Below, in pieces: positions 7,765 through 18,930 of a stretch of DNA of 64,000 bases (its first letter is position 1; each line of letters begins with the position of its first letter). Position numbers and translations under genes: made by a program. Where the stretch lies: contig JAHDGK010000027.1 in NCBI GenBank assembly GCA_020627685.1, positions 1 through 64,000 of the forward strand, given 5' to 3'. The notes under the pieces are model-generated. The model was given only the letters and a program-made list of their open reading frames with translations. It had not been told where the DNA came from and did no database searches. Origin of the DNA: Granulosicoccus sp. Its GTDB lineage: Bacteria; Pseudomonadota; Gammaproteobacteria; Granulosicoccales; Granulosicoccaceae.

Positions 7765-9387
7765 TTATCGAGTTACCGTCGAAGGTTCGATGACAGGTGC
7801 AGTCTCGAAAGTGTGGTATGGCGCTGGAGATGGAACAGTCCATTCCAAGCCTCTTGCACCTTCCCAAACTTCGCCGGTCGCCTTCTCACCACCACGTACA
7901 CACTTGACGATGATGTACACGAACATCAGCTGGCTAAAGCCGAATCCGAACGCACCGATAGTGGCAATCATGTTCCAGTCAGCGAACTGCAGGCTGTAAT
8001 CCGGGATACGACGAGGCATACCGGCCAATCCTACAAAGTGCATTGGGAAGAACAGGACGTTTACGAAGATAGTGGAGATCCAGAAGTGCATCTTGCCCAG
8101 CTTCTCGTCGTACATGTTGCCGGTCCACTTAGGCAGCCAGTAGTAGGTAGCAGCCATGAGTGAGTAGATGGCACCCGGTACCAATACATAGTGGAAGTGA
8201 GCAACCACAAAGTAGGTATCGTGATACTGAATATCAGCAGGTGTGATCGCAAGCATAAGACCTGACAGACCACCGACCGTAAACATGATGACGAAGCCAA
8301 TGGCGAAGAGCATCGGAGTTTCGAAGGTCATCGCGCCGCGCCACATGGTTGCGACCCAGTTGAAAACCTTAACGCCGGTTGGCACTGAGATCATCATGGT
8401 AGAGAACATAAAGAACAACTCACCGGCCAACGGCATACCCGTTGTAAACATGTGGTGAGCCCAAACGATAAACGACAGGAATGCAATTGACGCTGTCGCG
8501 TAAACCATTGAGTCATATCCGAACAGCTCTTTACGAGCAAACGTTGGAATGATTGAAGAGACGATACCGAAAGCCGGCAGAATCAGGATATAAACTTCCG
8601 GATGTCCGAAGAACCAGAAAATGTGCTGGAACATAACCGGATCACCGCCACCTGCAGCACTGAAGAAGCTAGTGCCGAAGTAACGGTCTGTCAGCAGCAT
8701 CGTTACCGCACCGGCAAATACCGGGATGGTGGCGATAAGTAGATAAGCCGTGATGAGCCATGTCCATACGAACATAGGCATTTTCATGAAGGTCATGCCC
8801 GGTGGGCGCATGTTGAAAATGGTGGCTACGATGTTGATCGAGCCCATGACCGATGAAATTCCCATGAAGTGAATGGCAAAGATAACGAACGCAAAGCTAT
8901 CGCCCATTTGCAGTACAAGCGGCGGATAAAGCGTCCAACCACCTGCAGGACCACCACTGTCCATGAACAATGTGGAAAGCATAATCAGGAAGGCAAACGG
9001 CATGATCCAGAAAGACCAGTTGTTCAGCCTTGGCAGAGCCATATCCGGTGCACCGATCATCATCGGAATCATCCAGTTAGCCAAGCCTACGAAGGCCGGC
9101 ATAACCACACCGAAGATCATGACAATCGCGTGAAGCGTTGTCATAGAGTTGAAAAACATCGGATCGACGATTTGGATTCCAGGCTGGAAAAGTTCTGCCC
9201 GGATAACCAGCGCCATCGCACCGCCGATGAAAAACATAATAAGAGAGAACCAGAGGTACAAAGTACCGATGTCCTTATGGTTGGTCGTAGTGACCCAACG
9301 CATTAGACCTGGTGCAGGCCCGTGCTCGTCGTGATCATGATGGGCATGATCATCCGGTGCGTGGTGAGTGACGTCATTTGAGCTCAT
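7765..9387 (-). CDS. coxA: Cytochrome c oxidase subunit I
   Basis: A 540-residue twelve-helix heme-copper oxidase subunit, the site of O2 reduction and proton pumping. 'TTNHKDIGTLYLWF' begins the membrane part; 'WFFGHPEVYILILPAFG' holds the CuB His and the cross-linked Tyr; 'VWAHHMFTTGM' gives the other two CuB histidines; 'HDTYFVVAHFHYVL' supplies the heme a and a3 ligands. The N-terminal tail is His-rich (HHAPDDHAHHDHDEHG), possibly metal-binding. Its start overlaps the coxB stop by one base (TGATG). The set is a type A oxidase. Whether it receives heme A or heme O is uncertain, since no heme A synthase gene lies nearby. Confidence 0.97.
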   Translation of the reverse strand: MSSNDVTHHAPDDHAHHDHDEHGPAPGLMRWVTTTNHKDIGTLYLWFSLIMFFIGGAMALVIRAELFQPGIQIVDPMFFNSMTTLHAIVMIFGVVMPAFVGLANWMIPMMIGAPDMALPRLNNWSFWIMPFAFLIMLSTLFMDSGGPAGGWTLYPPLVLQMGDSFAFVIFAIHFMGISSVMGSINIVATIFNMRPPGMTFMKMPMFVWTWLITAYLLIATIPVFAGAVTMLLTDRYFGTSFFSAAGGGDPVMFQHIFWFFGHPEVYILILPAFGIVSSIIPTFARKELFGYDSMVYATASIAFLSFIVWAHHMFTTGMPLAGELFFMFSTMMISVPTGVKVFNWVATMWRGAMTFETPMLFAIGFVIMFTVGGLSGLMLAITPADIQYHDTYFVVAHFHYVLVPGAIYSLMAATYYWLPKWTGNMYDEKLGKMHFWISTIFVNVLFFPMHFVGLAGMPRRIPDYSLQFADWNMIATIGAFGFGFSQLMFVYIIVKCVRGGEKATGEVWEGARGLEWTVPSPAPYHTFETAPVIEPSTVTR

Positions 9388-10631
9388 CAGTTGACTCCCG
9401 TAGTTGTGTTCATGTCAGGCAGAGCGGCGACACTTGCCGGAGCACTGATGTCGAGACCATCACGCAGCGACTTAATATGTGCCGGCTGGAGTGTGTCCCC
9501 TGTGCTATTGCCAAAAGCATTACGCTGATAGGTGATGACCGCAGCGATGTCTGCATCGCTCAGCACGTCGCTGAACTTAGACATCATTGAGCCTTCGATA
9601 CCGTTCATAACGGTATCGACGTGAAGATCGATGCTGCCTGTAGCAACCTCGCTTCCTGCAATTGCCGGAAACATGCCCGGAATGCCTTGGCCTTCGGCCT
9701 GGTGGCAACTCATGCAGTTAGCCTGATAAACCTTTTCACCGACGCTGACCAGTTCTTGATGCGCCCACTGGCGCTCTGACTGCTCAGTTACGGATGCCAT
9801 CGCGCTTTGCTTCTCGGCAATCCAGCTGTCGTACTCTTCTTGAGATACCGCTCGAACAACGACTGGCATAAAGCCATGGTCGCGTCCACATAGCTCTGCG
9901 CACTTACCGCGGTAAATACCCGGCTCTTCAATAAGAGCCCAGTTTTCGTTAATGAATCCCGGGATAGCGTCTTTCTTTACTGCTAAATCAGGAACCCACC
10001 AGGAATGGATAACGTCAGCTGCTGTGTGCAGAAATCGGATTTTCTTACCGACCGGCACGACCAGTTCGTTATCAACTTCCTTTAAGTAAATTTCGCCTTC
10101 GCCCTGGTAATTACCAGCTTCAGGTACGAAAGTAGACTGCAGATCGATATCTGAGCCCATCTGACGAGCTTGGTTGTGAGTCGGCTCTAGCTGGCTGAAA
10201 AACGAAACGCCGCTGTCCATGTACTCGTAATGCCAACGCCACTGGTAGCCGGTGACTTTGATCGACATTTCAGAATCGCTGAAATCTTCCATTTTGATCA
10301 GGACCCGAGCTGCAGGAATCGCCATGACGATCAATATGATCAACGGAACGACGGTCCAAACGATTTCGACGGTTGTGCTCTCGTGGAATGTCGCAGGCTT
10401 AACACCTTTAGATTTCCGGTGAACGAACATGGAATAAATCATGACGCCGAACACAGCTGCACCAATTGCGCAACAGATGTAAAAAATCCGCATATGGAGG
10501 GTATAAACCTCGTTGCTGATCTCCGTTACGCCTTGCGGCATGTTCAACGCTCCCCAATCTGCCCAAGCACCCAATGGCACCAACAGCAGCATCAACGACA
10601 GAAGCGCCCAACGAGAAACGTTAGACGTCAT
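9387..10631 (-). CDS. coxB: Cytochrome c oxidase subunit II with fused cytochrome c domain
   Basis: Subunit II of a caa3-type oxidase. The order is a signal-like helix (about 7-25), two membrane helices (about 45-70 and 95-115), the CuA cupredoxin domain with 'CAELCGRDHGFM' (about residue 246) and aromatic 'GYQWRWHYEY', then a C-terminal cytochrome c domain with heme motif CMSCH (about 303) and a distal 'GSMMSKFSDVLSD' Met. ATG at 10631 is chosen because GGAGAG lies just upstream; an in-frame start eight codons earlier lacks this. The fused cytochrome means electrons can enter from a soluble or membrane c-type donor. It overlaps coxA by one base. Confidence 0.95.
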   Translation of the reverse strand: MTSNVSRWALLSLMLLLVPLGAWADWGALNMPQGVTEISNEVYTLHMRIFYICCAIGAAVFGVMIYSMFVHRKSKGVKPATFHESTTVEIVWTVVPLIILIVMAIPAARVLIKMEDFSDSEMSIKVTGYQWRWHYEYMDSGVSFFSQLEPTHNQARQMGSDIDLQSTFVPEAGNYQGEGEIYLKEVDNELVVPVGKKIRFLHTAADVIHSWWVPDLAVKKDAIPGFINENWALIEEPGIYRGKCAELCGRDHGFMPVVVRAVSQEEYDSWIAEKQSAMASVTEQSERQWAHQELVSVGEKVYQANCMSCHQAEGQGIPGMFPAIAGSEVATGSIDLHVDTVMNGIEGSMMSKFSDVLSDADIAAVITYQRNAFGNSTGDTLQPAHIKSLRDGLDISAPASVAALPDMNTTTGVN

Positions 10632-10762
10632 AACTACTCTCCAAAAATTAAACAAAAAATCGATCAGCGCTCTCGCGCATTAACCTGATGAACCTGAACG
10701 CCCTGCAGGGAACCAAGCTCGTGTTGGTAACTCTTAATTCTACACTCTGAAGATTCAAAGGC

Positions 10763-11242
10763 CTATGCCCGATCACCCAGAGCGTTCTGCAATTCTGTGT
10801 ACAACTCTTTTTTTTCTTCCCTGTTCAGACTGCTTCCCAGCGCATAGCGTTTTCCGTGTGCCGATACGCTTAAATCCCCGACTTCAAATATGTTTTCCGG
10901 ACAGCTGTAGGACAGCCGACTAAACCGGCGGGGCAAGTTTACAGTGACATCGGGTTGATTGTAGCCCCACTCCAACCGAATCGCTTCATTGTTAAGCGTA
11001 ATTACCTCTTTTCTGGACAACCTTTTTAGCGTTAGGTACAAACAAACCACGATCAGGATGATTTCCGCACCAGCAAAGGGGATAACCATCCAAAGGCCGA
11101 ATGTCGCCATGGCTATGGCCACACCCATGCAAATGACGCCCAGGCTAGCAGCCAGATAGAGATTGGCACGCCAGCTCATAGACTGATTAGCTTTCACTAT
11201 CAGCCGAGTGGTCTTGCCATTCTCCTCCTGAACTTCAATCAC
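10763..11242 (-). CDS. DUF2244 membrane protein
   Basis: About 159 residues with two adjacent membrane helices (roughly residues 25-70) between a short basic N-terminal strand (TTRLIVKANQSMSWRAN) and a C-terminal domain carrying 'EAIRLEWGY', 'VNLPRRFSRL' and 'FEVGDLSVSAHGKRYALGSS'. This is the DUF2244 pattern, often encoded next to coxB. I take the GTG at 11242 as start because a GGGAAAG site lies upstream; a TTG at 11257 would add five residues. It is on the same strand and 131 bases before coxB, so it may be part of the oxidase operon. Function is unknown. Confidence 0.75.
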   Translation of the reverse strand: MIEVQEENGKTTRLIVKANQSMSWRANLYLAASLGVICMGVAIAMATFGLWMVIPFAGAEIILIVVCLYLTLKRLSRKEVITLNNEAIRLEWGYNQPDVTVNLPRRFSRLSYSCPENIFEVGDLSVSAHGKRYALGSSLNREEKKELYTELQNALGDRA

Positions 11243-11359
11243 AGGCAGCTTTCCCAACTAACGCCGATTCGACAAATTCCGTAGGTGTACTTACGATAAT
11301 CGACAGTGAATGGTTGTCATGAACTAACCGCAGCTAATGTCATGCCAGCCCAATAGGCG

Positions 11360-12259
11360 CTACCGAGCAATTTTACTGCTCCATGAACCTCTCAGGCTAT
11401 CTACGGGTATTTTATATTCGGAATCAGAGTTTTGCCCAGATGGATGCAATTCTCCTTTCCACCCATGGCCGTGGACCAGCTCGAGAGATACCTTAAAACG
11501 CTCAATTTCCTCCGCATTTGCGCTTAACGATTGCCTGACACTCGGCGACATCAGGCCTAGGCGCCGCCCAGTCGCGACATTGGCCGCCCCCAAAGCTCTC
11601 AATTCATGCTGCAACGCGCCAATATCAGGGTAATCAACAGTGAGCGAATCCCTGTCCAGCACTGGCGCCGCGAACCCGGCTGCCATGAGTGAATCACCGA
11701 TATCGTGCATATCTATCAGGCCGAACTCATGCAGATAACCGTCAATACAGGCCCAAGCGGCCCGATACTCTTTTAATGTGTCCGGGCCGGCGCTAACAAA
11801 CATGAAGGCCCCGCCAGATTTCAACACACGCGCGGCCTCTTCAAACACTCGATGGGGTGAATGACACCAAGGCAGCATCAGGTTGGACACCACCAAATCA
11901 AACGACTCAGCCGCAAACGGAAGCTGATGCGGATCACATTCAAGCCTTGCGGGGTTCTTAGGCTGCGACCGAAGCCAGGCGGGCCAACTGCGCGGAATTT
12001 TGGCTGGCGGGAGCGTTGCAAAATCGCAACCGATGACTTCGGCTGAAGGGTACTTTTGCTGCAATGAATCCAATTGATAGCCGGTTCGACACCCCAGATC
12101 CAACACAGCTTTAGGCTCAATAGCCAACAAATCCAGTCGCTCAAGCAATTGCTCGGACGTTGCCTGAAACACAGCGCAGTGCTGGTCAAACGCGTGCTGA
12201 TTCCTGACCAAGCTTCTGCGTACCTGCGCCACCGAGCCGGGTTGAATGAGAGAACTCAT
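11360..12259 (-). CDS. BioC-like SAM-dependent methyltransferase
   Basis: A class I methyltransferase of about 299 residues. Motif I is 'VLDLGCRTGYQL' (canonical GCGTG with Arg replacing the second Gly), followed by the acidic 'VIGCDFA', 'FDLVVSNLMLPWC' and 'VLKSGGAFMFVSAGPDTLKE'. The GPDTL-x-E segment is typical of BioC, which methylates malonyl-ACP to begin biotin synthesis. No other bio gene is nearby, so the function may differ: BioC-like paralogues are common. ATG 12259 is used. The gene is divergent from plsY. The Arg in motif I is unusual. Confidence 0.7.
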   Translation of the reverse strand: MSSLIQPGSVAQVRRSLVRNQHAFDQHCAVFQATSEQLLERLDLLAIEPKAVLDLGCRTGYQLDSLQQKYPSAEVIGCDFATLPPAKIPRSWPAWLRSQPKNPARLECDPHQLPFAAESFDLVVSNLMLPWCHSPHRVFEEAARVLKSGGAFMFVSAGPDTLKEYRAAWACIDGYLHEFGLIDMHDIGDSLMAAGFAAPVLDRDSLTVDYPDIGALQHELRALGAANVATGRRLGLMSPSVRQSLSANAEEIERFKVSLELVHGHGWKGELHPSGQNSDSEYKIPVDSLRGSWSSKIAR

Positions 12260-12359
12260 GATCAAGAATGTCTTTTGAGGGCGATCAAAGGGTTGGATCT
12301 TGTGCGCGTTATTCTTATATAGTCCCAGCCATCTGACTCATGACCTAGGACACTCAATC

Positions 12360-12965
12360 GTGTTTAGCGCTGATCTTGCCATACCTGCCCTGTTCGTTGG
12401 GGTTCTTGCCTATCTAGCAGGTTCTGTATCCGCCGCTATTCTCGTTTGCAAAGCGATGGGGCTTAACGACCCTCGAACAGAAGGCTCTGGCAACCCAGGT
12501 GCTACCAATGTTCTTCGCGTGGGTGGCAAGGTTCCCGCGGCGCTGACGCTATTGGGCGACGCACTCAAAGGTTTTTTACCGGTGATCGTGACTGCAGCCT
12601 TGATAGACCACCCTCCTACAGTGGCGCTTGCCGCACTGGCAGCCTTCCTCGGACACTTGTACCCGATCTTTTTCGACTTTCGTGGTGGAAAAGGCGTTGC
12701 AACCGGGTTCGGTGCATTGCTCGGTTTGAACCTGACAATCGGTGCCTTGGCACTACTAACATGGCTGGCCATGAGTCTTGCGTTCAAGCGATCCTCTTTA
12801 GCCGCGCTGCTCACGTTTGTGCTTATTCCGCTCTATCTGCTGTTTGATCAGCAGACAACGTTCGCAGTTGCGTTCGTCATTATCGGTGCGTTCATTTTCT
12901 ATACGCACCGCTCGAACATTCAACGCCTGATTAACGGCACCGAGCCATTAATTGGCAAAAAGTAG
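12360..12965 (+). CDS. plsY: Glycerol-3-phosphate acyltransferase PlsY
   Basis: PlsY moves an acyl group from acyl-phosphate to glycerol-3-phosphate, the first step of phospholipid synthesis. The roughly 201-residue protein has five hydrophobic segments and the three family loops: 'GSGNPGATNVLR', 'GHLYPIFFDFRGGKGVATG' and 'THRSNIQRLINGTE'. GTG at 12360 is chosen: it follows an AGGA site and gives the standard N-terminus, whereas an upstream TTG at 12300 adds 20 residues unlike the family. It converges with tsaD, the usual arrangement in Pseudomonas. Confidence 0.93.
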   Translation: MFSADLAIPALFVGVLAYLAGSVSAAILVCKAMGLNDPRTEGSGNPGATNVLRVGGKVPAALTLLGDALKGFLPVIVTAALIDHPPTVALAALAAFLGHLYPIFFDFRGGKGVATGFGALLGLNLTIGALALLTWLAMSLAFKRSSLAALLTFVLIPLYLLFDQQTTFAVAFVIIGAFIFYTHRSNIQRLINGTEPLIGKK

Positions 12966-12992
12966 ACAAGCTCTTAAACTACTGAAAACACA

Positions 12993-14009
12993 CTAGTTAA
13001 GGGTGTCCAGAGGCCATCTCGGCTTAACTTTGACACCCAGCTCCGACACCTCTCCACGCGCCAAACGCTGAGCCCCTGCAAGAGCAATCATGGCGCCGTT
13101 ATCAGTACAAAATTCCAGTCGCGGATAAAAAACCTGCACTCCCTCAGCGGTCAAAGCATCTGCGGCGGCCCTCAGCTGTCGGTTAGCGCTGACTCCTCCG
13201 GAAATAACGAGTCTCGTCAATCCGGTTTCCTGCAAGGCTTTCTGACTTTTACCGATAAGAACGTCAACCACAGCTTGTTCAAAACTGGCAGCTAAATCAG
13301 CCATAAACTGGGCGTGCTGCTCATCCGAGCCGTCGAAGGCTTTGTAACGGGTAATAGCGGCGGTTTTCAAGCCACTGAAACTGAAGTCTAAATTTGGCCT
13401 GTCCATCATGGGGCGTGGCAATTTCACCCGGCTAGCATCGCCTGAACTGGCTAGAGCCGAGAGCGCCGGCCCACCCGGATAACCCAGGCCGAGCATTTTT
13501 GCAGTCTTATCGAATGCCTCACCCGCTGCATCATCAATAGACTCCCCTAAAAGCTCATAATCACCCAATGAAGTCACTCTGACCAACTGCGTGTGCCCGC
13601 CTGACACTAATAAGCACAGAAACGGAAACTCGGGAGGCTCATCTTCGAGCATCGGCGCTAGCAGATGCCCCTCTAAGTGATGGACACCCAATGCCGGGCG
13701 TTCAATTGCCCAGGCCAAACCTTGTGCCATCATGGCCCCGGTCAACAAAGCTCCGGCCAACCCTGGACCAGCGGTGTAGGCAACCGCATCAATATCTTCT
13801 AAAGAAATTTCAGCCATTTCACACACTTGGCGCGTTAGCGGCACTAACCTTCGCACATGATCACGAGACGCCAGCTCAGGCACCACTCCGCCGTAAAGCG
13901 CGTGCAAGTCGACCTGACTAAATAGCGAATGGGCCAGCAGACCGCGCTCTGAGCTGTACAAAGCCAGTCCCGTTTCATCGCAGGAGCTCTCGATTCCGAG
14001 GGTAATCAT
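12993..14009 (-). CDS. tsaD: tRNA N6-threonylcarbamoyladenosine transferase TsaD
   Basis: TsaD transfers threonylcarbamoyl to A37 of ANN-decoding tRNAs, working with TsaB and TsaE. The 338-residue protein begins [17 protein letters not shown], has the metal-binding '[10 protein letters not shown]' and '[12 protein letters not shown]', then '[20 protein letters not shown]', '[11 protein letters not shown]' and '[13 protein letters not shown]', ending with the nucleotide-site '[13 protein letters not shown]'. ATG 14009 is preferred over an in-frame TTG four codons earlier. It is divergent from rpsU, with the rpsU promoter lying in the gap. Confidence 0.96.
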   Translation of the reverse strand: MITLGIESSCDETGLALYSSERGLLAHSLFSQVDLHALYGGVVPELASRDHVRRLVPLTRQVCEMAEISLEDIDAVAYTAGPGLAGALLTGAMMAQGLAWAIERPALGVHHLEGHLLAPMLEDEPPEFPFLCLLVSGGHTQLVRVTSLGDYELLGESIDDAAGEAFDKTAKMLGLGYPGGPALSALASSGDASRVKLPRPMMDRPNLDFSFSGLKTAAITRYKAFDGSDEQHAQFMADLAASFEQAVVDVLIGKSQKALQETGLTRLVISGGVSANRQLRAAADALTAEGVQVFYPRLEFCTDNGAMIALAGAQRLARGEVSELGVKVKPRWPLDTLN

Positions 14010-14037
14010 GGAATTTTTCAAAGAAATATCACGAAGT

Positions 14038-14067
14038 TTGAGTTTATGGCACGGAACCCGTTATAAT
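14038..14067 (+). promoter_or_regulatory. Sigma70-type promoter of rpsU
   Basis: TTGAGT at 14038-14043 and a perfect TATAAT at 14062-14067, separated by 18 bases, about 36 bases before the rpsU ATG. This is the clearest housekeeping promoter in the window. It overlaps the 5' side of the divergent tsaD gene only in the leader. Confidence 0.75.
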
Positions 14068-14103
14068 AGAGAGCTTTCCGCGATTCAGCCGAGTAATTCA
14101 TTA

Positions 14104-14319
14104 ATGCCTTCAGTACGTGTCAAAGAGAACGAACCCTTCGAAATGGCTTTACGCCGTTTTAAGCGATCTTGCGAAAAAGCGGGAGTTCTCACAGAAACTC
14201 GCCGTCGTGAATTCTACGAAAAACCAACCACTGAGCGTAAGCGTAAAGCTGCAGCTGCTGTTAAGCGCCATCAGAAAAAGGTTTCTAAAGAATCTTCACG
14301 TCGCGTAAGAATGTATTAA
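14104..14319 (+). CDS. rpsU: 30S ribosomal protein bS21
   Basis: A 71-residue, very basic ribosomal protein of the small subunit that helps initiation near the anti-Shine-Dalgarno region. It starts [20 protein letters not shown] and ends [25 protein letters not shown], the standard bS21 form. ATG 14104 gives the exact family length; the open frame upstream to 14008 crosses its own promoter and is not coding. In most gammaproteobacteria rpsU heads the rpsU-(yqeY)-dnaG-rpoD macromolecular synthesis operon. Here yqeY follows, but dnaG lies 22 kb away. Confidence 0.97.
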   Translation: MPSVRVKENEPFEMALRRFKRSCEKAGVLTETRRREFYEKPTTERKRKAAAAVKRHQKKVSKESSRRVRMY

Positions 14320-14331
14320 GAATAACGTACT

Positions 14332-14358
14332 GGCAGCTGGGCAATTGTCCCAGCTACC
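14332..14358 (+). terminator. Hairpin after rpsU
   Basis: GGCAGCTGGG pairs with CCCAGCTACC (one mismatch) around a seven-base loop, followed by TTAGTTTGTTATT. Outer bases AATAAC and GTTATT can extend the stem. It lies 13 bases after the rpsU stop and probably works as a partial terminator, as is common between rpsU and the next gene. Confidence 0.6.
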
Positions 14359-14516
14359 TTAGTTTGTTATTCGCAGTTCTAGATCTAACCACCTTAGCGT
14401 TTAGATCAACAATACGATTTTCCATCCCCTAGCATTACGCCACAGCTTGTCTGTGCGTGCAAAACACAGCAACCAGCGTAAAATGCTCCACCCATTTGGT
14501 TTATTGGAGCCACGTG

Positions 14517-14966
14517 ATGAGTGAAACACGTCAACGCATCTTAGATGACATCAAAACAGCGATGAAAGCAGGCGACAAGCCTCGCTTAGCCACGCTAAGA
14601 CTGATGTCAGCTGCCATCAAACAAAAAGAAGTCGATGAGCGTATCGAGCTCAACGAAGAAGCCACGCTTGCCATCATCGATAAACTGATGAAGCAGCGAA
14701 GAGAATCCATCTCTCAGTATGAAGCTGCGGGACGCGACGATCTGGTTGCGCAAGAGCAATCCGAAGCCGAAATTATCAAGACTTATCTGCCAGAGGCATT
14801 AAGCGACGATGAAATTTCTGCGATCATAGCTGAAGCTATTGAGACTACTGGTGCGGCGTCCGTAAAAGACATGGGCAAAGTTATGGGCATGGTAAAGCCC
14901 AAGCTTCAAGGCCGTGCCGACATGTCCAGCGTCAGCAAAACTATTAAAGATCGCCTCAATTCGTGA
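14517..14966 (+). CDS. yqeY: GatB/YqeY domain protein
   Basis: A 149-residue protein of the GatB/YqeY family, related to the tRNA-binding tail of the amidotransferase GatB. It shows 'QRILDDIKTAMKAGDKPRL', 'LRLMSAAIKQKEVDER', 'IDKLMKQRRESISQYEAAGR', 'SEAEIIKTYLPEALSDDEI' and 'KDMGKVMGMVKPKLQGRADM'. ATG 14517 has GGAG upstream; an in-frame start 20 codons earlier does not. Exact function is unknown; a role in tRNA-dependent amidation is suggested by homology. It usually precedes dnaG, but here it precedes gltD. Confidence 0.9.
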   Translation: MSETRQRILDDIKTAMKAGDKPRLATLRLMSAAIKQKEVDERIELNEEATLAIIDKLMKQRRESISQYEAAGRDDLVAQEQSEAEIIKTYLPEALSDDEISAIIAEAIETTGAASVKDMGKVMGMVKPKLQGRADMSSVSKTIKDRLNS

Positions 14967-14974
14967 TCTTTTAA

Positions 14975-17505
<2,531 letters not shown>

Positions 17506-17630
17506 GCAAGCGCCGCTGGTTCGTCACAACGAGAGAATAGCCGGTCATCGAGCCGCTTATCTCGCCAAATGCGTTGTCTTAACGTTTAGCAGATCAAAGG
17601 CTAAATCCTCGACACTCCACGCACTTCTTG

Positions 17631-17662
17631 GCGCCTGCTGCGTCTCTTTTGCAGGCGCTTTC
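17631..17662 (+). terminator. Intrinsic terminator after hemE
   Basis: GCGCCTGC and GCAGGCGC form an eight-pair GC-rich stem with a 12-base loop, followed by TTTCT. It lies 126 bases after the hemE stop and closes the gltD-hemE transcript. The rest of 17506-17913 shows no convincing gene. A frame is open from a TTG at 17668, but that codon sits directly against the terminator and lacks its own ribosome site. Confidence 0.75.
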
Positions 17663-17913
17663 TGCAGTTGGATTACCAACTCTGTCACAGAGAAAAAAGC
17701 GTCTTCGGAAATAGCCCACACTATTTCCTAAAAGTGTACCCATATTTATACGGCTCTGTAGGATTGCGGTCACTAAAGGTTGTGCCGCAGATAACTGCCG
17801 ATCGACTACGACAAATAGAAGAAGAAAAAAGTCGTATCGATTTGGAACTTTTAAGTCTCCACAGGTATCTGATTAGTGGCATAACGCCGAATAGACATAG
17901 CGTAGGAGCCATC

Positions 17914-18882
17914 ATGTTTACTGATCATCTATCCATCGATACGTGGAGCGACGAGTTGTGCACAAAGTTCAACCAGGAATTTTCAGTCGCCAAACACAAA
18001 CTTCATGAACATGATCAGTTCAGCAAAGCATCCATCATAGATTTACTCGATAACCTGCCTAAAAAACAGATTCAGTGTTACACCATGGTTGCAGATGCGA
18101 CCAATAAGGACAGCATCAAAGCAGTAGACCCGGATGAGGCCAGTGGTGCAGAACTCTACGAAGCGGCAGAAGCCGGAATGTTTTGGTTTAACTTAAAACG
18201 ACTAGAAACATTCGACGATTCCTATCAGCAACTGCTGGACGAAATGTTCGATCAACTGGCGAGTAAAGGTGCGCCCCTCGCAGGCTTACACGAGCTAAGT
18301 TGTGACATGCTACTGACGTCTCCTGGTGCGCATACTCACTACCACATCGATAGAGGACCAAGCGCATTATGGCACCTCGTTGGCTCGAAGAAACTATGGG
18401 TGTACCCCAGCATGGACTTCGACTATATCTCTCAGGAGAATATGGAAGCTATATTTGCTGGGAAAATGCTGGAGTATTTACCCTATAGCGAACAACTTGA
18501 TGAAGGCAGTAACTCATGCGTGCTGCAACCGGGTGAAGTGGTTTGGTGGGACAACTCAGCGCCGCATCGTGTAGAAAACAATGAAATGTGTGTATCGATT
18601 AACTGCTCTTATAAAACCAGAGCATCTGTTAAACGATTCAATATCCAGCGCGCTAACCATTACATGATGCGCAACATGAAAATTTCAAAACCCGGCATTG
18701 CCGAATCAGGCTTATCAGCTGATCTCAAAGAGTTCGCTTATCGGGCAAGCAATCGTTTTTTAAACTACAAACCCGATAATAATTTCCGTGACGACTACGC
18801 AACGACACTGGTGCTTGACGCGTCGACGCCAAGCTATATCGTTCAATCAGAATCACCCCGTATGCCGGCATTCCTTCGCTAA
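17914..18882 (+). CDS. JmjC/cupin-like Fe(II)-dependent oxygenase-family protein
   Basis: A 322-residue protein with a double-stranded beta-helix. 'GAHTHYHIDRGPSALWHLVG' (about residues 143-162) carries an His-x-Asp iron-binding pair, and 'EVVWWDNSAPHRVENN' (about 208-223) supplies the distal His; 'KKLWVYP' lies between. This matches cupin_8/JmjC-type 2-oxoglutarate oxygenases, some of which hydroxylate proteins or small molecules. The substrate is unknown. ATG 17914 is chosen because TAGGAG lies seven bases upstream; the frame remains open 82 codons further back, but that reaches the hemE terminator. It converges with the BCCT transporter gene. Confidence 0.65.
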   Translation: MFTDHLSIDTWSDELCTKFNQEFSVAKHKLHEHDQFSKASIIDLLDNLPKKQIQCYTMVADATNKDSIKAVDPDEASGAELYEAAEAGMFWFNLKRLETFDDSYQQLLDEMFDQLASKGAPLAGLHELSCDMLLTSPGAHTHYHIDRGPSALWHLVGSKKLWVYPSMDFDYISQENMEAIFAGKMLEYLPYSEQLDEGSNSCVLQPGEVVWWDNSAPHRVENNEMCVSINCSYKTRASVKRFNIQRANHYMMRNMKISKPGIAESGLSADLKEFAYRASNRFLNYKPDNNFRDDYATTLVLDASTPSYIVQSESPRMPAFLR

Positions 18883-18930
18883 GCTGGACGAAGGGAATAG
18901 TTCTTTCTAGAAACTAGGACTCTATTGCGC

